This document shows, in pieces, positions 13,701 to 24,662 of a stretch of DNA of 60,000 nt. The notes under the pieces are model-generated. The model saw nothing but the letters and a program-made list of their open reading frames with translations. It had not been told where the DNA came from and did not search any database. Source of the stretch: Acanthaster planci (Eukaryota > Echinodermata > Asteroidea > Valvatida > Acanthasteridae); assembly GCF_001949145.1 (NCBI RefSeq), contig NW_019091424.1:1079069-1139068 (forward strand), written 5' to 3'. The position numbers and the translations under genes are program-made. Numbering within the stretch: the stretch's first letter is position 1; each line of letters opens with the position of its first letter.

Positions 13701-15005
13701 ATTACCTATGTTATACTTATGAAATGTACAGTTGCTGGAAAAACCGAACAAGTAAAGCTAAACAAACAAGCAAGAGCAGAAAAAAGGACAATGATGTCAT
13801 ACTTTACTTTTCCGTATAAATGATTAAGGATATCTATGCTTATTAAGGAGTATTGTTTTCTCTGTCAAGATTTGAATGTGCTGGAACATAGGTGCTTTAT
13901 ATTTTTGGTCTGTGTGCTTCTCAGACACCATTCACTCGAAAGAAATATTTCAAACCATTAGATTTATGTTCATATCCATTTCAATCTGTTTCTATGTATA
14001 AAGCTTCTCGTTAGGGAGTATGCAAGTTGCTAGAGAGAAGTATACTCACAGTTTGAACATTCATGTTCGATTTGCCACATACATCGGGGAAAAAACGCGA
14101 CCACAGAGGTGATTTTGAACCGACTCCTTGTAAGATATCAAAAACAATTTGCTCAAGTTATGTCAAGTCGTGCTTGACGTCAGTGCATAACAGAACGCGA
14201 GGATTTCACCAAATCAATACAATTATGTTGTGAGCTGTGACGGCCAGTTCTTTCGTCTTCTTTTCTTCCAAGGCGAGGGAAACTGGCTCGCCGCAGCCCT
14301 GTGCAGTGGCTCAGGCAGGGCGAATCGATGGGTTGTCGGTTAGCCCCCCGCGGTTCGCGGGCGTTGTCAAACCTGCCGCGTTATCGACTGAGCGAGGGGG
14401 CCACAACTCTCTTAGGAACAAAAGCCAGCCTAGCCGGTTTAATAACTCGCCTTTGCCTTGCCTCCTTGTCTCCCGGCAATTGTCAAAATGAAAAGGATCA
14501 CTCAGGGAGAAACCCACCTGCTTTTTTTTGTTGAATAGTATAGTAGATTCCCAGAGGTACAAGGTCAGTTCGGGAATAAAAACGAAATTACAATGATCAT
14601 TTCAGGCATCCAACACAATATGTATTAAAGGTGCTATGCCATTCCTTACGGATTCTCCCTATTTCGTTGTCACATTTGGAAAAAAAAATCACCTGACTCA
14701 TGCAAGCGCTTCACCTCGATCCTTCAAGAGAAAACAAAACTAGTTTTTAATTTATGTAACGAATGGAATATTGTGAGAGTCTATTCCAAACATGAATACA
14801 AATTATCTAACTGATCACCGATATTTGTGTTCTGCGGACGTTCTGTTTCAGAAAGCATCAATTATTTATGTACATGTATGTAGGCCTATATTAGGTTCAA
14901 ATGCGTACATGTAATTCTAACTCCCTGAAGGTATTGGATCTGTGCATAAACAACCTGCAGACAGAAGACTTGTTCGTACCTGCTTGAGCAGAAGCGCTCC
15001 CTAAT
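10766..15005. other. Non-coding stretch with one long unexplained frame
   Basis: A 210-codon minus-strand frame spans 10740-11372 and partly overlaps the R2 repeat; no domain is seen. The rest, 11400-15005, shows no gene or repeat structure I can support. TAGGCCTA occurs at 14881. Confidence 0.45.
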
Positions 15006-15180
15006 CGGTGGAAAAGAGCCATGTTTGTTGGGTTCGCCTATTCAGTGTTGGCGGGGATGCAACCGCAGCGCGCACATTTCATACTCGCTTGTGAACCAGC
15101 GAAGTGCCGCTCCTACCAAAGGAGCCTGCATTGCTAGGGAAATTACGCCCTCTCTTGGTCCAGCTTGGGGCTCTAGATGC
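15006..15180. repeat. Dispersed repeat R1, copy 2 (inverted)
   Basis: GGTGGAAAAGAGCCATGTTT, GCTTGTGAACCAGCG and TTACGCCCTCTCTTGGTCCA are the reverse complements of the R1 modules at 3017-3215. Small open frames here are repeat by-products. Confidence 0.85.
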
Positions 15181-18057
15181 AGAATATGCATTCGGAATAT
15201 GCGTGGTACCCTGCCTGAGCTACGCAAATTGATATTAGAGATACCAATTTTCTACGAATAATGGTAACGCTGCATAATATACTCTTCGACAAAGTGGCGG
15301 CTGCAACGAGATTGCTCTGTAATTTCTAATATGGGAAGATAATATTGATTGAAACTCCAACTAAAGAAAAGGTCGTGGTAAGAAATCTCCATTTCTCTTT
15401 TCGGAATGACTCACTGTCCCGCCAAATAGTTCCTCATTCCTAGTTCCTCCAGTCCAGTGCTTTTGTCGGTAGGGACGGTGGCGTAGCAATGTATTACTGC
15501 TAAAGAAATCTTCGAATGAAAGTCTGTCTATTGTCGCTGAACGAGCGATCCGCGTCCGCCGCGCGATCACGACACCGGCTGAACGCACTTTCCAATTTGC
15601 TGGGGGAAGCTGGCTCGGAAATGGAGGGGGATCTGTGAGGATTGTCCCGAAGCACGAACTCAATTTATTAGAAGATGGGTCTTTTGGAGAGAAGGCAAGG
15701 TTTCCACTCTCTCGGTATCAGATAAGTCGATGCTTGACTGCACTGACGGGCGAGTGGGGAGGCCCAAAAAGGCAAGAACAGGGTAACAGCAACCGATGCG
15801 TACAATTGTATTCTGTCATGGTTTGGTGTTATTCATGCGGCGTTCTCACCTGCAGGGAGAGGTATCCATCACCTACGCCAGTCGAGTGTGTTCTTTTAAT
15901 TAGCGGCCTATGCTTAAGGAAAACAAATTCGAGAGAGAAGTGCAGTCACACTGTTCAGCTCCGGTGTACCCTTCCAAACGTTTGTAGCAAGTCATTCTTC
16001 ATTCGCTGAGGGTAATTAAAACAGGTGAGAAATTCCCCGAGTCCATGACATTGAGTAAGGACGTCATGCTTAAGGAATCTCGCACAGTTCCTAAAATAAA
16101 ACGAAAGTCCAAGCCTTTGGTCGACCGTACACCATGTTTATTTTTCAAAAGAATTACTAAATCGGAACTTGGTTTTCGTTTTGTTTATCTGACGTTATCG
16201 AAAGACAATTTCGAGTCAGTTTGTCTCTAAACGCATCAAAAAAGATACGTCGTCCATTAAAGCACCATTTGCATAATTTCCCTTCCTGTGACAGAAAGAC
16301 ATTCTACAATATCAGAAGACACAACCGGCAAAGGGACGAGTTTCTCTTTAAGTATTGCCAAACCCATTAATTTGGGCTTTTTATATGCTCACATCCTAAA
16401 CTAATACACACGTATATTTACAACTCAGTGGCTCCTTAAACATCTTTAACACAGCTGCGAATTACGATGTACCCCACTCGTGCTACATGGAAGTAAGTGG
16501 CGTGAACCGGTGAACCTTGCAACGAGATGTCGCTTTGAAAATCGTTAGTAACATAATCATGGGTCGTGAGCTCCTAGCCACACTTTTAGATAAATGAGCA
16601 AAAAATTACTTAGGGGTAAATTTGCGCTCGATGTTATTGTTTTCAGTGCGTTCGATATTCCGATATTCGTCCACTCCTCCGAAGGCAAATTTTAATATCA
16701 TTCCACGCTCTTAAATTAATGAAAATTAGCTTCAGCCTCGTGCTCCCAGGGTTAGAACTGCGACAGCTCATTGAAAGTCTAGCCCTGGGCACGAGATGAA
16801 CTGTCTCAGTACATTGAGGTTGCTAGTAACAGGCCGGAATGGATTTTTTCCCGTCTCCTTTTTTTGTCTTTCTGTTGTCTACCCAATCCCGCAACATGCT
16901 GTAAGCTACAATTTATCTGCCGAGATGCAATTACTTTCTTTGATTTTGGCCTCCAGACCATTCGGGCGATCGAATTTCACTGGGAAGGAACCGGAGTTCA
17001 CCGGAGAGTGTATGAAGACGAGCCCCTGAGCCCCTAGGCATCGAGTAGTGTCCATTTTTAGAAAAAGGGTCACCGGTAACTGCGTATACGGGTGTGTGCG
17101 TATTGCAGACGTCGTGGATATTACACCAAGGGTATTGGCCAACGCTAGTGGGCCTAGTCTTGATATCATGAAATGAACTGAAATAATAATGCCACGTATT
17201 TTTAGGTTGTATAGTGGAATACAATTCTCAAAAAGAAATTCTCTTCTGTTGACCTTAGTGTTTATAAATGATACTCAGGCCTTGCATTTTAATGAGCCCA
17301 CTGCAGACACTGTGGTATTACCTAAAACAATGTTCAAACATATCTCTGGTATGGCACCGCACGTTTAATAATACATTGCAGGGTTTGAAGAGCAAACGTC
17401 ACATTGTAGAGCAAAACCAAAGGCAGTTGATTTTTGCTGAATACCTCCATGTCCCACGAAAGGGTTGAAGTTGTCAATCATCGGCATGAATTATGAAATA
17501 ATGTTTCATGCTGTATTCCCCGTTATTGTGGACAGAACTGTTGATTCACTGTCTCCTTACATGCAAATAGCATGTCCAAACAGAACTACCATCAGCGTTC
17601 ACAGGTGATCGCATGATACAGCATACCCACGGCCGGCAAAAAGATTGATTTTGGATTCGTTGGGTACGGTAGTTTCATCAGCATGTTGCTCACAGTTTGC
17701 TGCATACACACTGTCCCTGGAAGGCCTGTCGTTCCGTGGAAAACTTTATTTTATACCCTTTACCAAGTGGGGTTGTTGTTTTTTACTATACCACTGGAAA
17801 AAACCAGGTTTTCTCCCTTTCAAAAAGGGGATGGGACAGGGCAACTTATGTGAAACATGCCAACCTCTGATTAAGGTTTCAGGCTCAAGTTATGATCACA
17901 TTCTCGTCGCCTTAATGGAAAGCGCCCTCTGGGATCGTGATGTAAAATTTATCCCAATTTAATTTTCTTGATAGAGTTAAGGGGGGGTGCAAGTGGGACG
18001 GTGTATAAAAAACATTGTGAAAAACTCTCTCCCCCTTCAGCTAGCTTGTACGTGTGT
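15181..18057. other. Non-coding stretch
   Basis: Only the short hairpin at 16735 is recognised. Frames of up to 124 codons (15635-16009) have no family likeness. Confidence 0.5.
16735..16797. repeat. Short hairpin, 22-bp arms
   Basis: GCCTCGTGCTCCCAGGGTTA pairs with AGCCCTGGGCACGAGATG around an 18-base loop. Isolated in non-coding sequence; function unknown. Confidence 0.65.
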
Positions 18058-18240
18058 ACAAGTAATATCTCGAACATACGAATTATATCTCGTGTACGCA
18101 TATACGACGTATTAATTTTAACAAATACATACGCCTTGTATCTCGTACCTACAACTTATGAATGTTATGAACGACATATGCGACGTACGCACGACTTGTA
18201 ACTCATATGCACGATTTTAGGTCGAACGTATGAGTTACCT
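18058..18240. repeat. Degenerate tandem repeat, ~21-28 bp units
   Basis: Repeating modules of the form TTGTATCTCGTACCTACAA, CTTGTAACTCATATGCACGA and TTATATCTCGTGTACGCATA run through the stretch, rich in TACG and CATATG. Unit length and sequence vary, so it is an old or fast-changing array. Confidence 0.65.
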
Positions 18241-19124
18241 CGGGGAGGATACATTTTTTTTTCACCGTGTCCCTAATACAGCCCCGTAGTATAGAGTAAC
18301 TTAAGGGCAAGATCATACTGAGAGAGTTTCAATTGGGGTCGAATTGCTCAACTTAGCAAGGAAAGCACACCGTGATTATCAGTGAGGAGTGACAGTGGCA
18401 TGACTTTGGAAAGAGACGACGGTGTATTCCATTAGCACAGGAAAATCACCACTGAAGATGTTGCCTCGAAGGACACGTCTACACACGTCTTCTGGGTTCT
18501 TTTCCTCTTGAAGTGCGCAGTCCTGCACGTCTTATCGGGAAAAGTGATCGCGGTCACGCACTCATCAAAGACGTCCTGAAAATAAATCCCGGCGGATTAA
18601 GATAGGGGTGTGTATCTATCACCGAGGCCCGGCACACTGGCGCGCGTATAGAAGGGCGAAGGCGAGATTGAATAAAGATGGAGTGGAATTCCTGAATCAA
18701 CACGAGGAGAGAGGCTTGGGCTCGATGAGCGCTCTGCGTGTGTATCGATGCAAGTCACGTCCGCGGACGGAAACTGGCTTTGGGTTTATCTGCCGTGGCT
18801 CGGTTGACTAAGATGATGGATTGTCGCCCGGGTGCATTGTACCGGGGCTTGTGCGAGATCGTTGGTCGGATCGGAGACAAATTACAATCGCTGAGAGAGA
18901 AGTCAAAGTCTAATTGCAGAAGCATTTACTGTCAGGATCGTTGGTCTGTCCGTTTTTTTTTCTAAGTAACTCGGCTCTCGTGGGATTGGTGAAGTGATTT
19001 TCCAACTTTCTTGCTATGGAGTTTAACAAAACGTGCAGGGCAGACCGCGCGTAGTTGGACTCTTAATGACCTTCTTCGATGTTGGAAAAAAAGCAAGGTC
19101 ACTAGAGAACAAAGCTGGGGCGCT

Positions 19125-19215
19125 AGTTGACAAACAACCGCGCTGATAGGGCAGACCTGACCTGCGCGTACTGGTGTTCTCGAATGACCTCGGACGCGCT
19201 TCATTGGGGGCATTA
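19125..19215. repeat. Dispersed repeat R2, copy 2 (inverted)
   Basis: GCGCTGATAGGGCAGACCTG, GCGCGTACTGGTGTTCTCGA and ATGACCTCGGACGCGCTTCA are the complement of the 10655-10765 modules in reverse order. Confidence 0.8.
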
Positions 19216-19909
19216 CTGTTGAAATACGTATCAATATCATGACATAGCGAGCATTTATTCTCAAATGATAAAATAGTCCATTTCATTTTTTTAACTTGGA
19301 ATAATTTCCCGATACCTGATGCACCAAGTCTAAGTTGATGTTGATTCTCATATTTTTTAAACAGATTCATCTTTGCGACATTTGAGATCTTGCCGATTTG
19401 TTATGATGAATACGCATCACAGAACCATGTTCTCCATGTTTGTGATTTGAGTTGTGCATTTAGCCTGCGCATGACGACTGACGAATCCAATATTCTTAAA
19501 ATAATTATGAATTCTGAATTCACACTATAGTATCTCTGACGTCCGTTGCGCTCTTCCTTTGTATACGGTGGCCACAGTCCGCTTCCTGTTTTTATGATTA
19601 GATTAATTGCACCGAGATTATGTTCCACATGCCTCATCGGATTTCCCTTGTGAATATTGAATCTCATCTTCTCAAAGAGAAGAAGCAAAGAAGCGTTTAC
19701 CTTTTTTACGAATCCCTTCCAAAATCCATCCTCTTTTGCAGCGTGATCTCCCGCTATCTAATAAGTCGAAGAGCCCTTCAGAATTATTCCCGTCGAAATC
19801 GAAAAACCGAACAGAAAAGAAATCGGCATCGTCATCGGCCGAATGCCTTAACGGTGTTTTGGTAACCTTTCACTGCCACTAGCGGCGCTTGAAAGGAGAC
19901 TTTCGATTC

Positions 19910-19998
19910 CTACCTGTCCTGTCCTGTTCTATTCTGTCCTGTCCTGTTCTTCCCTGTTCTGTTCTGTTCTCTCCTCTTCTCTTCTGTTCTGTTCTAAG
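19910..19998. repeat. Pyrimidine pentamer array (CTGTT/CTGTC)n
   Basis: A run of CCTGT, TCTGT, TCTAT and TCTCT five-base units covers about 88 bp. It is a simple-sequence repeat on a strand with no purines except G and rare A. Confidence 0.9.
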
Positions 19999-21191
19999 AA
20001 TTTGACATGTGGGATCGTGAAAGCAAACCTTGTATAGGCCTACTTATACTTTTCCAAGCTAGGATATTTTCCGTAGCTGAGATACAAATTGATAAATACT
20101 AGATCTAGTATTAATCTGAACTAGTAATTGCAAAATGTTATTATTGTTTCAAGAAACTTGATCAAAGACCGCCAGAGGTTGCAGGAAGTTATTTGTGGAT
20201 TGAAGTGGTTTATTTTTGGTCTTCTTTGGCGGGCACTATTTTTAAGGAATTGAAGAATTATGTACAAACATCAGCAAACTCCGGATTTCCAGTCAGGCGA
20301 TTTATTTTTCATATCCAGTCAACTTTGAAATCCCAGCCAGGCCGTCGTATACAGTCCATTTCCAGGCAGTCTGAAGCTTTTGGTTATTGCACCTGTGCCT
20401 TGCCAAATTGCGAAGTAGAGTTTGTCCCGCGTCCCGCACATCCTGTGGGCTTTGCGTGGAGACAGAGAGGGGGAAAGACAGTCTTTGGATGCCACCCAAC
20501 GAATGGGTTTTTTTCCCTTGTGTATGCATGGAGAATAATCTCGGCGCATGACGCTGGAATTAGCCCAAATAAGTGAATCAGCTGTCCGCGTTTTCTAGTC
20601 CGGCAAATAGCTGTTGGGGATATGTACCCATATGTGGCTTGTCTCGCTCGTCAGCCCGTAAGCTTGTGGTGCGTCGAACGGTGGGCGGTGTTCGAAGGGT
20701 GACGCTCATTCACACTGACATTCACGCCACTAGAATGTGGAGGGGGGTCGCCGCGCAATTTTGACGTCTGATACTTCTGCCTGGATTATTCCTCCTTTTT
20801 CTCTCCTTTCTTCCCGAGTGAAGGGGCTGCCGGGCAGGTGGAAACAGCTCTCCCGCGAGGATTGATGAAGCGTTCATATCGCTCGCCCGTATCGCACTCA
20901 GGTATTAACGTCTTTTGAAAAAGAGGGGAAAACATTGCCTCAGCCAGAGGATTGAAAGTAGGAGACATACAGGCAGATGGATTCACTTCTGGAATTGGTT
21001 AAAAGCAAAATCAAGATGCAAACTGTCGACGTCCTGATGGTGTGATGATGTGTAAGAGTGCATTAGCCTTTCTTTCAGTGACTAGACCCTTGACATTCCA
21101 TTGTTGCTTTCATGAGTTGGACTTGTGCAGTGACTATGACATGAAATTCCATGCAGTATCGGTTGTTGTCGTGTTCGTTGTTGTTGCCGCC
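19999..21191. other. Non-coding stretch
   Basis: TAGGCCTA at 20035. A 127-codon plus-strand frame at 20193-20576 shows no domain. Nothing else seen. Confidence 0.5.
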
Positions 21192-21430
21192 ACTACAGCT
21201 ATGGAACGCCAAATGTACCAAAATACGATGTTACTCTGTGGGAGCAGTTTGATCATGTCCTCAATGTATTATGTGATGTTGTCACATTACGGATCGACAA
21301 CTTCCCATAATGGATTGGCAACATCACATAATGGTTTGACAACATCACATAATAGATTGAGGACACAATCAAACTACTTTCACATGGTAACACCATATTT
21401 TGGTACATTTAGCGTTCCATATACAGCCGT
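21192..21430. mobile_element. Foldback element with internal 21-bp tandem repeats
   Basis: The left arm (ATGGAACGCCAAATGTACCA, then GTTTGATCATGTCCTCAAT) pairs with 21352-21430 (ATTGAGGACACAATCAAACT, then TTTGGTACATTTAGCGTTCC). Between them lie three consecutive 21-bp units. Confidence 0.9.
21298..21360. repeat. Tandem array, 3 x 21 bp
   Basis: Units start at 21298, 21319 and 21340; the second reads CAACATCACATAATGGTTTGA and the other two differ at a few bases. The unit matches the inner end of the foldback arm (complement of TTATGTGATGTTGT at 21270), so the array grew from the arm itself. Confidence 0.9.
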
Positions 21431-24400
21431 CTTCTGAAGTCATACGAAAGTTTATACCGCGCATTGTTTTGACATTATTCATAATAAGATGATATCGCAG
21501 TAAGGTGTTATCGCAGCGTGTACCTATGTTGTTATTGCAACTTCCTAACTGTATGGAATTCATTCAAATTTAACTGAAGAATAGGCAATATGCACCAAGC
21601 TATTCAGACCACCTAACGTGTTGTTCACGTTTGGTTCGCGTATATTGTTATTACAGGTACCATTGGACGGCACTGCATCGGGATCGGTTGTTCTCCAAAA
21701 AATTAGCCAGCGTATCGATGACATGTCAGGTGCACTTCAGATTCCTCGGGACGGCGTAGGGCCCGAAGGAGGCTGGCCTGAATGTCACCGGCTTCGTGAG
21801 GAGAGTTTTAACAGAATCAGGTCACGATATGAGCGGGGCTCAGGTCCAAGAAATGAACGAAGTAGGCTGCCCTTTGGCTTGTTATCCGGCGAAGATGAAA
21901 ATGTCTCCGGCGAGTCATGCAGCATTACAGCATAAATTGAAACTGTCGTTTCCAACCCCCGCTTTTTTTCTTCTTAGGATCGTCCACATGATAACATTTA
22001 TCAAAAGAGGACTTCTTGCTCACGTGTAGAGACTCTGGATCGTCTTCGCGAAATATGAATTTGATAAGTAAGCATGATAAAAACATTGCACAGCGAGTGA
22101 AGATGTAAGGCGATTACTGGACTGAACGTCCTAGGAAGTGGTCCCAGCAATAAGCCATAAAACCTAGGTGGTAATCAGTGGCCTTTCCTAAACTCCTACG
22201 AATATTGGCTTTCCTGGTTATGGGGCAAACCGAAATAAACTAATGATTTGATGTCGGAGCAATAACGTATTCTTTCGAGCAGACGTAGAACATTGTGCAC
22301 GTTTGGCCATCATTTTTCTTTCCTAAACCATAATGTGATTTGCGTCAAAGCAGACAGAGCGCCAAGGACAGGCTTTCATTCTAACACCTCATCTCCTCAG
22401 GATTACCGTTCCGTCAGAATGCAGGCATTGTGCGAAACCAAATCCTTTTTAAATTCAATTAGGCACGCAGTATCCATCACCCTCGCTCGTTCTGGGAAGA
22501 TTTATGCGCAGGGAAATGTTAGACACCGTCGTGACATTTGGTGCGAAGTTAGCAGGACGTCGCCCGGTGTGCTGCAATCAACATAATTTTGATGGCTAGG
22601 CGTAAAGGACAGAAGATTATTGAACGAGTCAAGAACCAAATGTTGTTGTTTCTTGTCCGTTACTGGATTCATTGCCATCCTGTGTCATTGTCGTGGGGGT
22701 GCCATCTGTGTCAGTGCGGTCGATAACATGACCATTCTGTGTGGTTATGTTGTTCTCAACGATGTTCTTAACATTGCCAAAGATTGATTGGTTTATAATT
22801 ACTTACAACGCATAGACATATACATGTACCACACCGTAGAAGTCATCTGGATTCCTCGCCGATTAACATAAAAAACACTCTGCATACAGAACTGAACACG
22901 TGATACTACCCTGATGACATTTTGATGAATTCATCAGTTCCTTTTTATTCTCTGCGCGGCCTAATCGGCACCATCTAAAGTTTAGGGTAGATGTGGTAAG
23001 TCAAAAGAGATTATGACTTTGGGATGGAATGGGAATCAGACTTCCTGTACGTCATCGGTTGACTCCTGTTGTCGCTAGGAGTTCGGCCAAGCAAGGCTTC
23101 GACGTGACTCGATGACGGGCAACGGCGTGCAGAGCCGACAATTCGCGCGCGCACTCGTGGCATCATGCTTCACGCGGAGAACAGCGTAATACAAGGTGGC
23201 AAGAACATCAGATCGAAGGAGAGGGGGGATCGAGTAGCGAAAACAAAATCGTGAGCCAAATCCGTAAGCAGTGCTCAGAAGCCCCCGGCAAGTTCCATTA
23301 GAGAAATTACATTTCTGTGCTGTCAGCCAGCTCAATAGGACTATGTGTCACGGAGCATTGTATCGAGCGACTCACGTCATCCCCAATCATTGCTGCGCCG
23401 TGTTTGTTCAATATAAGCGCGACCGACCAGAGGAACGGTGCATCGCCCCGAGGGGCGAATACCCTTTTCTCTCTTTTTCTCCTTGTCTTTCTTCTTCGTC
23501 TCTTGTTTTCTGTTCAATTCTTGTTTTATACTGACGCAGGGACCGCGAGTAACCATGCACATGTGCAATTTCCATGTTTGATAAACGTTCGGACCAGCTC
23601 CTTGGGAAATTGCAAGATCGGTCGCCAGACGACACGTGATCCACATTTTTTCACAGTCAAATCGAAACCGGGCGAAATTGAGGAACTTCGGCCAGTCCTT
23701 GGGAGATAGGATTTCTGCACAATGGAAACGATTGAGCTTAATTCCTTTTCCTGGGAATTCGTTTCTGGTTTTAATGCCAGCATGACAACGCATGCCAGGT
23801 GTGGAAAGCGCCAAATGATTGTACTTCCGCTTCTCAAGCATTATCACTTGGGAAACAGGCTGGCATTGCTCTAGACAGTCCATAGGGTTTGCATGGCTGC
23901 CATCTTGCAGGTCAGGGCTTTTGTTCCATAGGATATGCGCAAAGGAGGTTTCACTGTGGAACCTATACTAGGTCTGGTTTCTGCCCACATTTATTTTGCT
24001 TAAAATCTCACCTAATTTTATAATAAAAATCAAAGCAAACATCGCACCTGCAATAACTGGGTTATTTTGGGACTTCTGTAACTCTACATAAAATACGAAA
24101 GTTCGAAGAACTTCTAAATTTGGGTTACTTAGATGTTATCTTGAACGTTTGTTGTTGAAAAGAAATTGATGTTATTTTCTGTCACGTAAAATTCCGGGAA
24201 ACGTCAAAGTCCCTTAGCGTCCCAAGTATTTTGCATGCATGTTTCAAGTCACTTTTTTATCAAAGCGCAGTCTTCTTTTCCCAGGCTGATTTCTGTACGC
24301 ATTTCAAGCCTGTTTGACTACGTGGCATTATTTGAAAGGCGCAAAAATTATTTCTGTCCACCTTCATGTGTTTTAGTAATTGTTTCAGTTAATAAGGCCC

Positions 24401-24524
24401 TGATTGTAAGCGTCATGCAATTTCACGCGAACGCAATCAGTATAACGGGGTAAAGTTGACTTCCACTTCGACTCATTTGGCGGGAAGCCCTTAACTAACT
24501 AACCTTTTGATGTCATTTCCGCAG
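21431..24524. other. Non-coding stretch before the first visible receptor exon
   Basis: Should hold the upstream intron of the receptor gene, as the exon at 24525 starts with an acceptor. I looked for a lobe 1 exon ending in phase 0 and found none. R5 copy at 23888. A 168-codon minus-strand frame (23377-23883) is unexplained. Confidence 0.5.
23888..23960. repeat. R5 repeat copy
   Basis: TTTGCATGGCTGCCATCTTG followed by CAGGTCAGGGCTTTTGTTCC and AGGTTTCACTGTGGAAC matches the copy at 4765-4872. The right arm is truncated or diverged. Confidence 0.75.
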
Positions 24525-24662
24525 TGCGATATGGCGAAAGGAATGAAGGCTTTCTTCGACTCACTAGCTACGGGCCCGCCCACGTACATGGTCTTCGGTG
24601 GTGCGTGTCAAGCGGTCACGGAACCCATTGCCGAGGCGGTGCACTTCTGGAAACTTGTTCAG
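24525..24662 (+). CDS. GABBR2-like exon 1 of those visible: ligand-binding lobe 1
   Basis: 46 codons, phase 0 at both ends, between acceptor TTTCCGCAG and donor GTAAGAAC. It starts [14 protein letters not shown] and contains the [12 protein letters not shown] segment followed by [17 protein letters not shown]. This is the stretch around the Cys-Asp-x-x-Lys-Gly motif of GABA-B receptor lobe 1. The acceptor shows that at least one more coding exon lies upstream. Confidence 0.95.

Noticed and set aside
18058-18240. CRISPR-like array
   Set aside because: Units drift in length and sequence with no constant repeat and spacer, and the genome is eukaryotic.
21618-21935. Possible receptor 5' exon
   Set aside because: It follows an ACAG, but the translation has no likeness to the start of a GABA-B ligand-binding lobe.
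23377-23883. 168-codon minus-strand frame rich in Lys/Glu
   Set aside because: The Lys/Glu part is the complement of a pyrimidine-rich stretch (23460-23520). No domain or splice context.
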